DNA from: Cellulomonas telluris
GTDB lineage: Bacteria > Actinomycetota > Actinomycetes > Actinomycetales > Cellulomonadaceae
Direction: 5' to 3'
DNA length: 64,000 nucleotides
Assembly (NCBI RefSeq): GCF_004886325.1
Contig: NZ_QXFN01000003.1
Span: forward strand, 372,001 to 436,000
Both the position numbers and the translations under genes were made by a program. The notes beneath the pieces were generated by a model that searched no databases, was not told the DNA's origin, and saw nothing but the letters and a program-made list of their open reading frames with translations. Positions 42,801-50,413 of the stretch are shown here, one piece after another (position 1 is the first letter of the stretch; each line of letters opens with the position of its first letter).

Positions 42801-42867
42801 GGCGCAGCAGCGGCTCGACGAGGCCCTGCAGCGGGCGATCGACGCGGAGGAGCAGCTGGGCGGCTGA
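39829..42867 (+). CDS. UPF0182 family membrane protein
   Basis: A 1012-residue protein with seven or so transmembrane helices in its first third (for example LITLAAIVVLVLVLAQVWTE and AVLFVLGFLVMAAAVGFSL) and a large extracytoplasmic domain with LWFSQLGFTEV, YRSRPVYAP, GFTDVNAVIPSKAIL and PRIYFGQSSPEYSIV, typical of UPF0182 (COG1615, mycobacterial Rv3193c). A Pro/Thr/Glu-rich linker (about 905-960) precedes a final helical segment. Function unknown. GTG 39829 has GAGGAA 9 nt upstream. A strong terminator follows at 42884-42925. Confidence 0.93.
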   Translation: MTFASPPRPRPDAPRRRGPLVPTLITLAAIVVLVLVLAQVWTEVLWFSQLGFTEVIRTEWLTRAVLFVLGFLVMAAAVGFSLSYAYRSRPVYAPSTPEQASLDQYREAIEPLRRLVLVVGPVVLGLFAGGAASQQWTTVQLWLNGREVGESDPQWGMDIGFYLFTLPGLRFVVSFLMAVVVLSIIAAVATHYLYGGLRIGGRQSGAPRTTRAARVHLAVLGALVLLLIAANYWLDRYSILTKQQTGGQRWQGAGFTDVNAVIPSKAILAVAAVVVAGAFVATAFSGNWRLPAIGVGLMVVAAIVVGGVYPAVVQRFQVQPNQQDAEADYIQRNIDATLAAYDLEDVQTSEYDANVTAEPGALREDAETTASIRLLDPNIVSPSFKQLQQIRGFYDFPDSLAVDRYTIDGESRDTVIAVRELNQEGLNAQQRNWTNDTTVYTHGYGVVAAYGNTRGARGAPEFWESGIPTAEAATSDQLGEYEPRIYFGQSSPEYSIVGGPEGSDGWEFDYPDDETGTGSVPYRFPTQDTSAGPSVGNMWHKLLYALKFGDEQILFSERVNENSQILYDRNPRDRVAKVAPYLDLDGRVYPAVVDGRVKWIVDGYTTSDQYPYAATRSLEEATTDSLTERTATVEALLPKQVNYIRNSVKATVDAFDGSVDLYAWDTEDPVLQAWADVFPTSLQPLEEISGDLMSHLRYPEDLFKVQRALLGQYHVTDAGQFFSGNDFWQSPADPTTSNAEVAQPPYYLTLQMPGEDEATFSLMSTFIPSGANARNVLTGYLAVDADAGSTAGEIAEGYGTLRLLELPRDSTVPGPGQASANFTADPVVSNELNILARGDSTVRRGNLLTLPVGGGLLYVQPVYVQASSGTTFPLLQRVLVSFGDEIGFAQTLDGALDQVFGGDSGADAGDAGAEPVEPPAGGEEPVEGGDTGTGATPAPTGEATPAPTEGAPAAPPADARTALDTALRDAQAAIEAGQAALAEGDFAAYGEAQQRLDEALQRAIDAEEQLGG

Positions 42868-42883
42868 GCCCGGGGCACCGCGA

Positions 42884-42925
42884 CGCGAGGCCGGCACACC
42901 CGTCACCGGGGGTGCCGGCCTCGCG
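42884..42925 (+). terminator. Hairpin terminator after UPF0182
   Basis: 14-bp perfect stem (42884-42897 with 42912-42925) and a 14-nt loop that can itself pair. Confidence 0.7.
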
Positions 42926-43057
42926 GCGTCTCACGTGCGGCCGTCGCCGCACGTCTTCCGCGGAGGGGCGGCCCGTCGCCGGCCCCCGGAGCGGGAGGTG
43001 GGCAGCGTGGAGCGGACGGGTTCGGCCGGTGTCGGGGGTCGGGTGCAGGCTGGGCGC

Positions 43058-44035
43058 ATGACAGCGCCCGCGGACCGTCGCACGGTCCTGCTCTACCTCG
43101 GCGCCGCCCTCGTCTGGGGGTCGAGCTTCCTGTTCATGAAGGTGGGCCTCGAGGGGCTGGGCCCGGCGCAGGTCGCCCTCGCACGGCTGCTGCTGGGCGC
43201 CCTGACCCTCGTCGTCGTCATGACGGTGCTCCGCCGGCGCTGGCCGCGGGACCGGCGCACGTGGGGCCACCTGGCGGTCGTGGGCGTGCTGCTGTGCGTC
43301 GTGCCGTTCCAGCTGTTCGCCTGGGCGGGGCAGCACCTGGCGTCGGGGCTGTCGAGCATCCTCAACGCGACGACCCCGCTCATGACGTCGCTCGCGGTCA
43401 CGCTGCTGCTGCCCGCGGAACGGCTGACCGCACGGCAGGGCGTGGGGCTCGGCGTCGGGGCCGCCGGCGTGGTCGTCATCATGGCGCCGTGGTCGTACCT
43501 CGGCGCCGAGGGCGTGGCGGCTCCGCTGCCGGCGTTGCTCGCGTGCCTCGGCGCCACGGCCTGCTACGGGCTGGGGATGACGTACATGCGCCGGTTCGTC
43601 ACGCCGCTCCGCCTGCCGGCCGAGACCGTCGCAGCCGGGCAGATCGTCGTCGCGGCCCTCGTCATGCTCGCGATCGCGCCCGTGGTGGCGCGCGGCCCCG
43701 TGACGCTGACCTGGCCGGTCGTGCTGTCCATGGTCGGGCTCGGCGCCCTCGGCACCGGAATGGCGTACGTGTGGAACACGCGTGTCGTGGACACGTGGGG
43801 CGCGCAGCGGGCGTCGACGGTGACGTACCTGACCCCGGTCGTGGGGGTCGTCCTGGGCATCCTCGTGCTCGACGAGCGCCTGCACTGGTACGAGCCGGTC
43901 GGCGGCCTGCTCGTGGTGCTGGGCATCGTCGTGGCCCAGCGGGCGGCGCGCGCGGCCGGGGGAGCGGCCGTGGCCGTGCCGCCGGCGTCGAGCGTCGGGG
44001 TGCCGGCGCCAGGGGCACCGGTCCGCCGCCCCTGA
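43058..44035 (+). CDS. EamA/DMT-family transporter
   Basis: The 325-residue protein has ten hydrophobic helices in two EamA repeats: the first opens YLGAALVWGSSFLFMKVGLEGLGP and includes NATTPLMTSLAV, the second includes LATACYGLGMTYMRRF-like and VTYLTPVVGVVLGILVLDERL. This is the drug/metabolite exporter fold; substrates are usually amino acids or small metabolites and cannot be predicted here. ATG 43058 follows CAGGCT by 6 nt, suggesting a leaderless start. The C-terminal tail is Ala/Pro-rich. The neighbouring tRNA gene has its own promoter. Confidence 0.9.
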   Translation: MTAPADRRTVLLYLGAALVWGSSFLFMKVGLEGLGPAQVALARLLLGALTLVVVMTVLRRRWPRDRRTWGHLAVVGVLLCVVPFQLFAWAGQHLASGLSSILNATTPLMTSLAVTLLLPAERLTARQGVGLGVGAAGVVVIMAPWSYLGAEGVAAPLPALLACLGATACYGLGMTYMRRFVTPLRLPAETVAAGQIVVAALVMLAIAPVVARGPVTLTWPVVLSMVGLGALGTGMAYVWNTRVVDTWGAQRASTVTYLTPVVGVVLGILVLDERLHWYEPVGGLLVVLGIVVAQRAARAAGGAAVAVPPASSVGVPAPGAPVRRP

Positions 44036-44078
44036 ACGCCGGATGACGGCAGTGTGACCGGGAGCACGCCCCACCGAT

Positions 44079-44107
44079 TTGGACGCTCGTGCGCCCTGAC
44101 GTAGAGT
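44079..44107 (+). promoter_or_regulatory. Promoter of the initiator tRNA gene
   Basis: -35 TTGGAC (44079-44084), 17-nt spacer, -10 TAGAGT (44102-44107), 11 nt before the tRNA 5' end. Confidence 0.75.
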
Positions 44108-44118
44108 AGAGACACCGA

Positions 44119-44192
44119 CGCGGGGTGGAGCAGCTCGGTAGCTCGCTGGGCTCATAACCCAGAGGTCGCAGGTTCAAATCCTGCCCCCGCTA
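44119..44192 (+). tRNA. Initiator tRNA-Met (anticodon CAT)
   Basis: A 74-nt cloverleaf: acceptor CGCGGGG pairing with CCCCGC, D loop AGCTCGGTAGCT, anticodon stem CTGGG-CTCATAA-CCCAG, T arm GCAGG-TTCAAAT-CCTGC. The three consecutive G-C pairs at the base of the anticodon stem and the unpaired position 1-72 (C1/T72) identify it as initiator rather than elongator tRNA-Met. CCA is not encoded. A promoter precedes it and a hairpin terminator follows. Confidence 0.95.
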
Positions 44193-44199
44193 CAAAGAA

Positions 44200-44235
44200 G
44201 ACGAAGGCCCGGACCTGATGGTCCGGGCCTTCGTC
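44200..44235 (+). terminator. Hairpin terminator after tRNA-Met
   Basis: Perfect 16-bp stem (44200-44215 with 44220-44235) and a tgat loop, 8 nt after the tRNA. It may also serve the convergent response-regulator operon. Confidence 0.8.
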
Positions 44236-44301
44236 GTTGCCGCCGTGTCCGGCCCGGACGGGGCACCGGGTGATCCCGCTGCTCGAGCGGCCCCGGCACG
44301 G

Positions 44302-44988
44302 TCAGGGCCGGGCGGCGCCGCGCCCGACGAGGCCGCACTCGTACGCGACGATCACGGCCTGCACGCGGTCCCGCGCGCCGAGCTTGGCGAACACGTTGCC
44401 CACGTGCGTCTTCACGGTCGTCTCCGACACCACGAGCTCGGCCGCGATCTCGCCGTTGGAGGCGCCCTCCGCGACGAGCCGCAGCACCTCGAGCTCGCGC
44501 GGCGTGAGCGCGCGCAGGCGCGGGTCCGGGGCGTCCTCGGGCGGCGGGGCGTCGCCGGCGGCCGGCAGGTGGGGCGCGAAGAGGTCGAGCATGCGGCGCA
44601 GGACGCGCGGCGCGACGACCGCGGTCCCCGAGGCGACCGTGCGGATCGCGTCGACGAGCTCGTCGGGACGGGCCGACTTCAGCAGGAAGCCGCTCGCGCC
44701 GGCGCGCAGCGCGCCGAACGCGAGGTCGTCGACGTCGAACGTCGTGAGGACCAGCACGCGCGACCCCGGGTGGTCGGCGACCACGCGCCGGGTCGCCTCG
44801 ATGCCGTCCATGCCGGGCATGCGGATGTCCATGAGGACGACGTCGGGTGCGAGCGCGGCGACCTGGTCGAGCGCGACCCGGCCGTCGGCGGCCTCGCCGA
44901 CCACCTCGAGGTCCGGCTCGGACTCGATCACGAGCCGGAAGCCGACGCGCAGCAGCGCCTGGTCGTCCACGAGCAGCACGGTCGTCAC
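44302..44988 (-). CDS. LuxR/NarL-type response regulator
   Basis: The 228-residue protein has a receiver domain (LLVDDQALLRVG with the acidic pair, phospho-acceptor Asp in DVVLMDIRMPGMDG, switch VLVLTTFD, and Lys in FLLKSARP) and a C-terminal LuxR helix-turn-helix (LTPRELEVLRLVAEGASNGEIAAEL, VSETTVKTHVGNVFAKL). It is the last gene of a five-gene operon and overlaps the kinase stop (GTGA, start 44988). It probably controls the ABC exporter genes of its own operon in response to an envelope or antimicrobial signal (inference from organisation). Confidence 0.94.
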   Translation of the reverse strand: MTTVLLVDDQALLRVGFRLVIESEPDLEVVGEAADGRVALDQVAALAPDVVLMDIRMPGMDGIEATRRVVADHPGSRVLVLTTFDVDDLAFGALRAGASGFLLKSARPDELVDAIRTVASGTAVVAPRVLRRMLDLFAPHLPAAGDAPPPEDAPDPRLRALTPRELEVLRLVAEGASNGEIAAELVVSETTVKTHVGNVFAKLGARDRVQAVIVAYECGLVGRGAARP

Positions 44989-46382
44989 CGGTCGTCCCCC
45001 TCCTCGTCGGACCACGGCAGGACCGCGTGCACGCGCCACCCGCCGCCCGGGCGGGGCCCGGCGTCGACGTGCCCTCCCAGCAGCGCCGCGCGCTCCCGCA
45101 TCCCGACGAGCCCGCGCCCTGTGCCGCCGCCGTCGCCGGGACGGGTGCCGCCGGCGTCGAGGACCTCGACCTCGACGGTCGTCGGCGTGCGCCGCACGCA
45201 GACCTCCACCGCCGGCGCGCCGGGCGCGTGGCGCAGCACGTTCGTCAGCGCCTCGCTCAGGATGCGCAGCACGGCCAGCCGCACCGACGTGTCGTCCGGC
45301 AGCTCCGCGTCGAGGCCGGTCGCGCGCACGGGGACCCCGGCGTCCCCGAAGCGGGCGACGAGGGTCGGCAGGTCGACCTCCGTGGGCTCGGCCCGGCGGT
45401 CGTCGTCACCGGCGGGGCCGAGCGCTCCCAGGACGCCCTGCATGTCGGCGAGGGCGGCGCGTCCGGTGCGGGCGATCTGCCGCACGGCGTCGCGCGACTG
45501 CGCGGGCGCGCGCTCGAACGCGGCGTCGGCGCCGTCCGCGAGGCTGACCATGACGGACACGTTGTGCGCGACGACGTCGTGCATCTCCCGCGCGATGTGG
45601 GCGCGCTCCGCGGCCCGGGCGAGCGCCGCGCTCTGGTCGCGCTCGCGCGCCAGCGCGCGGTAGCGCTCGACGAGGTCCTGCGCGTGCAGGCGGCGGGCGC
45701 GCGCCGCCGAGCCCACGGCCACCCCGAGCAGCAGGAGGGCGTGCAGCAGCAGGACGGACCCCATCCGGCGCGCGGGCGAGAAGAGGGGCTGCGCGAGGTA
45801 CGTGTCCGGCTCCCACATCGAGCCCGTGGCCGCCCCGAACCACGCGACGACCTCGATGAGGCCGAGGTCCTGCCACGACCACAGCGCCGCGGTGACGACG
45901 ACGAGCACGCCGCCGAACGTCCACCAGGTCGTGCGCGGCTCCCGGGCCGCCGCGACGCTGTACAGCGCGCACGCCAGGCACGCGCCGAGGACGCCGAGCA
46001 CACCGGCGACCAGCAGGGACGCCAGGGACGCGACCGTGAGCAGGGCCGTGACGGCCAGGGGCCACGCGCGCCGCAGCAGGAGCAGCGCGGCACCGCCGGA
46101 CGCACCGGCCAGCCAGGTCGCGGTGACGGTCCGCTCGACGAGCGAGTCCCGCGGGTACAGGCCGAGCGAGCGGGCGCCGGCTGCGGCCTCCCAGGCGAAG
46201 ACGGCGCCGACGAGACCGACCAGCAGCATCAGCACGGCGACGGTGACGTCCATGACCCAGGGGCGGGCGTGGACCAGCCGTGCGACCGGGCTGCCCCCGC
46301 TGACCTGCGCCTCCGTGAGCGCAGCCGCGTCCAGGACGTCCGGCGCACCGGCACGCGTGAGGGGTCCACGTCCGGTCGGCAC
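44985..46382 (-). CDS. Sensor histidine kinase (HisKA_3 type)
   Basis: The 465-residue membrane kinase has four to six N-terminal transmembrane helices (about 38-240, including VMDVTVAVLMLLVGLVGAVF), a coiled coil, the HisKA_3 phosphorylation helix ERAHIAREMHDVVAHNVSVM (phospho-His in REMHD), and a HATPase domain (ILSEALTNVLRHA; VLDAGG; GRGLVGMRERAALLGG). It pairs with the overlapping response regulator. GTG 46382 was chosen because CAGGGT lies 6 nt upstream; an ATG at 46475, overlapping the end of the permease gene by 14 nt, would add 31 low-complexity residues and would fit coupled translation. Confidence 0.9.
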   Translation of the reverse strand: MPTGRGPLTRAGAPDVLDAAALTEAQVSGGSPVARLVHARPWVMDVTVAVLMLLVGLVGAVFAWEAAAGARSLGLYPRDSLVERTVTATWLAGASGGAALLLLRRAWPLAVTALLTVASLASLLVAGVLGVLGACLACALYSVAAAREPRTTWWTFGGVLVVVTAALWSWQDLGLIEVVAWFGAATGSMWEPDTYLAQPLFSPARRMGSVLLLHALLLLGVAVGSAARARRLHAQDLVERYRALARERDQSAALARAAERAHIAREMHDVVAHNVSVMVSLADGADAAFERAPAQSRDAVRQIARTGRAALADMQGVLGALGPAGDDDRRAEPTEVDLPTLVARFGDAGVPVRATGLDAELPDDTSVRLAVLRILSEALTNVLRHAPGAPAVEVCVRRTPTTVEVEVLDAGGTRPGDGGGTGRGLVGMRERAALLGGHVDAGPRPGGGWRVHAVLPWSDEEGDDR

Positions 46383-46461
46383 GGACCCACCCTGCCATCC
46401 CGTCGCCGCGCGGGCGGCCGTCCCGGCGGCCGGTCGCCCGACCGCCCGGGAACCCGCCCCG

Positions 46462-47304
46462 TCAGCCGACGTCATGCCACCGCAACCGGTACGCCGCCGC
46501 GCCGAGCACGGCCAGCACCCAGACGGCGAGGACCACGCCGCCGCCCCACGTCCCGAGCTGCGGTCCGCGCGTCGCCGCGTCGAGCGCCGCCAGCGCGGCG
46601 TCGTCCTGCAGGAGCCGGGCACCCGACGAGGGCAGGAGGGCGCGGACCGTGTCGGTGACCCGCCCGGGGTTCGCGGCGAGCAGCTGGTCGCCGACGACCA
46701 CGAGGACGACCCCCGTGACGAGCGCGTCCGCGGGGCGTCGCAGCAGGGCGCCGAGGGCCAGCCCGAGGAGGGCGACGCCGACGCACGCCACCACGAAGCC
46801 CAGCAGGGCGCGGGACGCCCCCGGCACGGACAGGTCGAGCCCGGGAGCGCCGCCCGCGCGGGCGTCCGCCGTGGCGACGTACGAGGCGCCCAGCGCGACG
46901 ACCGCCGTCACGAGCGCCGCCGCGGCCGTGACCAGCACCTGCGCGCCGAGCACGGGCAGCCGGCGGGGCACGGCGGCGAACGTCGTCCGCGCGGTCCCGG
47001 TCGTGTGCTCCGACGTCCCGACGACCGTCCCGAGGACGAGGAACCCCAGCTGCGCGAGCACGAACCCGGACGTCACGACCCAGGACCCCGACCGCCCGTC
47101 GTCGGGCCGGACGAACATGCCGAGCCCGTACGCGGTGCCGGCCACCGCGACCACCGTGCCGAGCGCGAGCCAGACGTTCGAGCGCACGCTCGTGAGCTTC
47201 GTCCACTCCGCGGCCAGCACGCGCGGCAGCGTCGGGCCGGTGCGGGCCGGGGCGCCGTGCGGGCGCCGCCGCCCCGCGCGGGCCGCCGGCACGACCGTCG
47301 TCAT
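46462..47304 (-). CDS. ABC-2 type transporter permease (second)
   Basis: The 280-residue protein has an N-terminal cytoplasmic start with LAAEWTKLTSVRSNVWLALG, typical of actinobacterial ABC-2 permeases, and six transmembrane helices, with TTGTARTTFAAVPRRLPVLGAQ between helices 2 and 3 and RLRWHDVG at the end. It is a paralogue of the preceding permease; both share the AEWTKL and R-TTF-VPRR-PVL signatures. ATG 47304 overlaps the first permease stop (ATGA). The two permeases probably form a heterodimer with one ATPase dimer. Confidence 0.88.
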   Translation of the reverse strand: MTTVVPAARAGRRRPHGAPARTGPTLPRVLAAEWTKLTSVRSNVWLALGTVVAVAGTAYGLGMFVRPDDGRSGSWVVTSGFVLAQLGFLVLGTVVGTSEHTTGTARTTFAAVPRRLPVLGAQVLVTAAAALVTAVVALGASYVATADARAGGAPGLDLSVPGASRALLGFVVACVGVALLGLALGALLRRPADALVTGVVLVVVGDQLLAANPGRVTDTVRALLPSSGARLLQDDAALAALDAATRGPQLGTWGGGVVLAVWVLAVLGAAAYRLRWHDVG

Positions 47305-48182
47305 CGCACGTCCCGGGTGCGCAGCCGCACGGCCGCCGGCACGAGCACGACGAGGACCCACGCCGCGAGGACGAGCCCGCCGCCCACGGGCCCCAGGTCC
47401 GGAGCGCCCGGCATCGGGCCGGCCGACGGGGACGTCGTCATCAGCTGCGCCGCACCGCCGGGGCTCAGCACCGCGAGCGTGCCGGCGACCGTCGTCGACG
47501 GGACGGCCTCGGCGAGCCCGGCCGACGCCGGGTCGGCGCCGCCCGCCAGCGGGTCGCCCGCCGTCATCAGCACGACGGGCAGGATCAGGACGACGAGCAG
47601 CGCCGTCACCAGGGCGGGGACCGTCCGGCGCAGCAGCGCGCCGAGCGCCAGCCCGAGCAGCGCCAGCGCGACGAGGAAGAGCACCATGCCCAGGACGAGC
47701 CCGGGGGTGTCGCCGCTCGTGAGGTCGACGGCGATGCCGCGCGACGCCGCCGCAGGCAGGATCCCGAGCACGCTCGCCGCCGTCGCCAGCACGGCCGTGC
47801 CCAGCGCGAACGCCGCCATGACGAGCACCTGCGCAGCGAGCACCGGCCACCGTCGCGGGACCAGAGTGAACGTCGTCCGCGACGCGCCGGTGCGGAACTC
47901 GCCCGCGCCGACCAGGACGCCGAGGACGAGGGGGCCGAGGTGCGCCAGCGCCAGGCCGGTGCTCAGGGAGTCGACCGGCTGGAACCCGGGGTCGCCCGAG
48001 GACGCCTCCGCGGACAGGTAGGTGAGGACCCCGGCCACCGCGACCGTCACGGCGGCGGTCCACCACGGGGATCGCAGGGAGACGAGCTTGGTCCACTCGG
48101 CGGCGACGACGCGCCCGACGGTGGGGCCGGGGTGCGCCGTCGCCGCACGGGCGCCGCCCGGTGTCGTGGTCGCGGCGCTCAT
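47301..48182 (-). CDS. ABC-2 type transporter permease (first)
   Basis: The 293-residue protein has the AEWTKLVSLRSPWWTAAVTV start and six transmembrane helices, with GEFRTGASRTTFTLVPRRWPVL in the second-third helix region and a C-terminal AVRLRTRDVR. It resembles the next permease throughout and likely arose by duplication. ATG 48182 overlaps the ATPase stop. The operon order ATPase, permease, permease, kinase, regulator resembles antibiotic- or peptide-responsive exporters of actinobacteria. Confidence 0.88.
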   Translation of the reverse strand: MSAATTTPGGARAATAHPGPTVGRVVAAEWTKLVSLRSPWWTAAVTVAVAGVLTYLSAEASSGDPGFQPVDSLSTGLALAHLGPLVLGVLVGAGEFRTGASRTTFTLVPRRWPVLAAQVLVMAAFALGTAVLATAASVLGILPAAASRGIAVDLTSGDTPGLVLGMVLFLVALALLGLALGALLRRTVPALVTALLVVLILPVVLMTAGDPLAGGADPASAGLAEAVPSTTVAGTLAVLSPGGAAQLMTTSPSAGPMPGAPDLGPVGGGLVLAAWVLVVLVPAAVRLRTRDVR

Positions 48183-49105
48183 CGCGCACCGCCCGGGGTC
48201 CCGGCCGTGCGGTACTCGACGACGCCGCCCGTCAGCTGCAGGTACGCCTCCTCCAGCGACCCGGACTCGCTGCCGAGCTCGAGGACGGTGGCCCCGCACC
48301 GGCGCGCGGCGGTGCCGACGCCGTCGACGGACGCCCCGCGCACGTGCAGCACGCCGCCGTCCTGCGGCGTGACCTGCGCACCGGCGGCGAGGAGCTCGCG
48401 CGCCAGCAGCTCGGGCTCGCTCGTGCGCACCCGGACCGTGCCGGCGCGCTCCGACCGGTCGACGACCTCCTGGACGGAGGCGTCCGCGAGCAGCCGTCCG
48501 CGGCCGATGATGACGACGCGGTCGGCGCACAGCGCGAGCTCGTGCATGAGGTGCGACGAGAGCAGCACGGTGCGGCCCTCGGCCGCGAGCTCGCGCACGA
48601 GGCGGCGCACCCACAGGACGCCGTCGGGGTCGAGGCCGTTGACCGGCTCGTCGAGGACGAGCGTGGCGGGGTCGCCCAGCAGCGCACCGGCGATGCCGAG
48701 CCGCTGGCCCATGCCGAGGGAGAACGTGCCCGCGCGGCGGTGCGCGGCGGACTCGAGGCCGGTCTGCGCGAGGACCTCGCGGACCCGGGCCCGCCCGAGG
48801 CCGTGCGTCTGCGCCATCGCGAGCAGGTGCTTGTAGGCCGTGCGGCCCGGGTGCACCGAGCGGGCGTCGAGCATGACGCCCACCGCGTGCAGCGGCGCGG
48901 GCAGGTCGGCGTACCGGCGGCCGTCGACGGTCGCGGTGCCGGACGTCGGGCGCTCGAGCCCCACGACGACGCGCATGGTCGTCGACTTGCCCGCGCCGTT
49001 GGGGCCGAGGAACCCGGTGACCGTCCCCGGCCGGGCGGTGAACGTCAGCCCGTCCACCGCGGTCGTGCTGCCGTAGCGCTTCGTGAGCGCCTCCACCTCG
49101 ATCAT
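48179..49105 (-). CDS. ABC transporter ATPase (CcmA/DrrA-type)
   Basis: The 308-residue ATPase has Walker A GPNGAGKST (about 34-42), Q-loop region VGVMLDARSVHPGRTAY, signature SLGMGQRLGIAGAL, Walker B TLVLDEPVNGLD and switch SSHLMHE, followed by the DrrA-like C-terminal domain (about 210-308). The signature SLGMGQR departs from LSGGQ but is normal in this subfamily. ATG 49105 has GAGGAG 5 nt upstream. It is the first gene of the five-gene exporter/two-component operon. Confidence 0.94.
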   Translation of the reverse strand: MIEVEALTKRYGSTTAVDGLTFTARPGTVTGFLGPNGAGKSTTMRVVVGLERPTSGTATVDGRRYADLPAPLHAVGVMLDARSVHPGRTAYKHLLAMAQTHGLGRARVREVLAQTGLESAAHRRAGTFSLGMGQRLGIAGALLGDPATLVLDEPVNGLDPDGVLWVRRLVRELAAEGRTVLLSSHLMHELALCADRVVIIGRGRLLADASVQEVVDRSERAGTVRVRTSEPELLARELLAAGAQVTPQDGGVLHVRGASVDGVGTAARRCGATVLELGSESGSLEEAYLQLTGGVVEYRTAGTPGGAR

Positions 49106-49209
49106 CGCGTCTCCTCGTCGTCCGGCTGGTGCCGTGCGGCACCGTCGGTCGACGACGCTACGAAGACGGCCCGGGCGTCCAGCACCTGCCGGTGGAGGAG
49201 ACCGGCGCG

Positions 49210-49243
49210 CGCATCCCCTCCTCCCGCGGGAGGAGGGGATGCG
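49210..49243. terminator. Long perfect palindrome, probable terminator
   Basis: A 34-bp perfect palindrome (17-nt arms) centred between 49226 and 49227, with C-rich arms. It lies downstream of the gene ending at 49283 and upstream of the exporter operon. Confidence 0.65.
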
Positions 49244-49282
49244 TCGAGGGTCGCGCCGTCCCGGGTCGCCGGGCGGCGGCGG

Positions 49283-50332
49283 TCAGCGGGCCGGGGCCTG
49301 CGCGGACGTGTTGACCGAGCCGTACACCCGCAGGATCTCCTCGCGCGTGAGCACGTCCTGGAGCCGCGGCTGCGGCGCGTCGGAGTGGTCGCGGGTGATC
49401 CGCCACGTCGTCAGGTACACGTGGGCGTCTCCGACCACGGCGACGTGCCGGCCGTCGCGGACCGTCGCGCCGGGCCGGGGCACGCGGACGACCTCCTGCA
49501 CCGCCACCCCGTCGTCCGTGGTCCCCACGGGCAGGCAGATGTCGGGGTCCGCGCAGGGGTCCCCGTCGCCGTCCGCGCCCGCGGCGACGACGCGCAGCGA
49601 GAGGCCGACGCCGGCCTCGTCGTCCTGCGCGGTCGCGCGGTACTCGGTGTCCCACGTGTACCGGGTGGCCCACGGGGCGAAGCCGTCCGGCGACCAGCTC
49701 GGCGTCAGGTCGGGCAGCAGGGCGTAGCGGCGCACGTCCGCCGCCGCGGCCGGCGTCGCGGGGCGGCCGCCGCGCTCGCGGTCCCAGCCGGTGTCGGCGT
49801 CCACGTCGTCGCGGCGGACCGTCAGGACGGCCAGCGGCGGGCTCGTCGAGTGCACCGCGGCGGTCGTGCTGTAGCCCCGCGAACGGACCCGGTCCGGCTC
49901 GGGCGTCGAGGACCACCCGGCCCCGGTGAGGTCGCCGACCACGGACGCCGTGAGGTCGTCCGGGGAGACGGCTGCGCCCTCCGGCGCGACCCACAGCGTC
50001 GCCCGGTCCGCCAGCACCTCCGCCGCCGCGCCGCGCGCGCAGTCGTACTCGACCTGCACGACGCGGTACCCGCGCCGCTCGAGGTCGTCGGCGACGCTCG
50101 CGACGACCGCCGGCGTGTGCTCGCAGGTCCCGAACACGCCGCCGAGCGCCTTCCCCCCGGCCCACAGGACGAGGGCGGTGCCGGCGACCCCGCCCAGCAC
50201 GACGACGAGCACGCCCGCCACGACGACCGCGACGAGGGCGCGCCGGGACCGGGGGCGGGGCAGGGGCGGGAGCGGAGCCGGCGGCGGTGCCGGGGCCGCG
50301 CTCCGGCGGGGGTCAGGAGGGGGCAGCGCCAC
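49283..50332 (-). CDS. Membrane-anchored protein of unknown function
   Basis: The 349-residue protein has a Pro-rich cytoplasmic N-terminus (about 1-30), one transmembrane helix (ALVAVVVAGVLVVVLGGVAG, about 32-52) and a large extracytoplasmic domain with paired cysteines (FGTCEHTP, EYDCARG, PCADPDICLP), which suggests disulfides. I do not recognise a family. GTG 50332 follows TACGGT by 7 nt, so it is probably leaderless. A long palindrome downstream likely terminates it. It could be a substrate-binding or sensing partner of the adjacent exporter but the operons are separate. Confidence 0.75.
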   Translation of the reverse strand: MALPPPDPRRSAAPAPPPAPLPPLPRPRSRRALVAVVVAGVLVVVLGGVAGTALVLWAGGKALGGVFGTCEHTPAVVASVADDLERRGYRVVQVEYDCARGAAAEVLADRATLWVAPEGAAVSPDDLTASVVGDLTGAGWSSTPEPDRVRSRGYSTTAAVHSTSPPLAVLTVRRDDVDADTGWDRERGGRPATPAAAADVRRYALLPDLTPSWSPDGFAPWATRYTWDTEYRATAQDDEAGVGLSLRVVAAGADGDGDPCADPDICLPVGTTDDGVAVQEVVRVPRPGATVRDGRHVAVVGDAHVYLTTWRITRDHSDAPQPRLQDVLTREEILRVYGSVNTSAQAPAR

Positions 50333-50339
50333 GCGCCCG

Positions 50340-50345
50340 ACCGTA
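50340..50345 (-). promoter_or_regulatory. -10 box of the membrane-anchored protein gene (leaderless)
   Basis: TACGGT on the minus strand, 7 nt before the GTG at 50332. Confidence 0.5.
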
Positions 50346-50413
50346 CGGCAGGCCGTCCGCGCGATCCCGGGGCGTCCTGGTGCGCGGACCGGCGGCGGTG
50401 AGGCCCCGCCCGG

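Noticed and set aside
36094-42906. 2270-codon open frame on the minus strand across DUF2342, PDZ-Lon and UPF0182
   Set aside because: It is out of frame with the recognised genes, has Arg/Gly/Ala-rich sequence without motifs, and is a by-product of the very high GC content. The same applies to 55688-59842 minus and 20725-24897 minus (except its DUF3107 end).
44119-44192. Elongator tRNA-Met or tRNA-Ile2
   Set aside because: Three G-C pairs in the anticodon stem and the unpaired first acceptor position identify the initiator.
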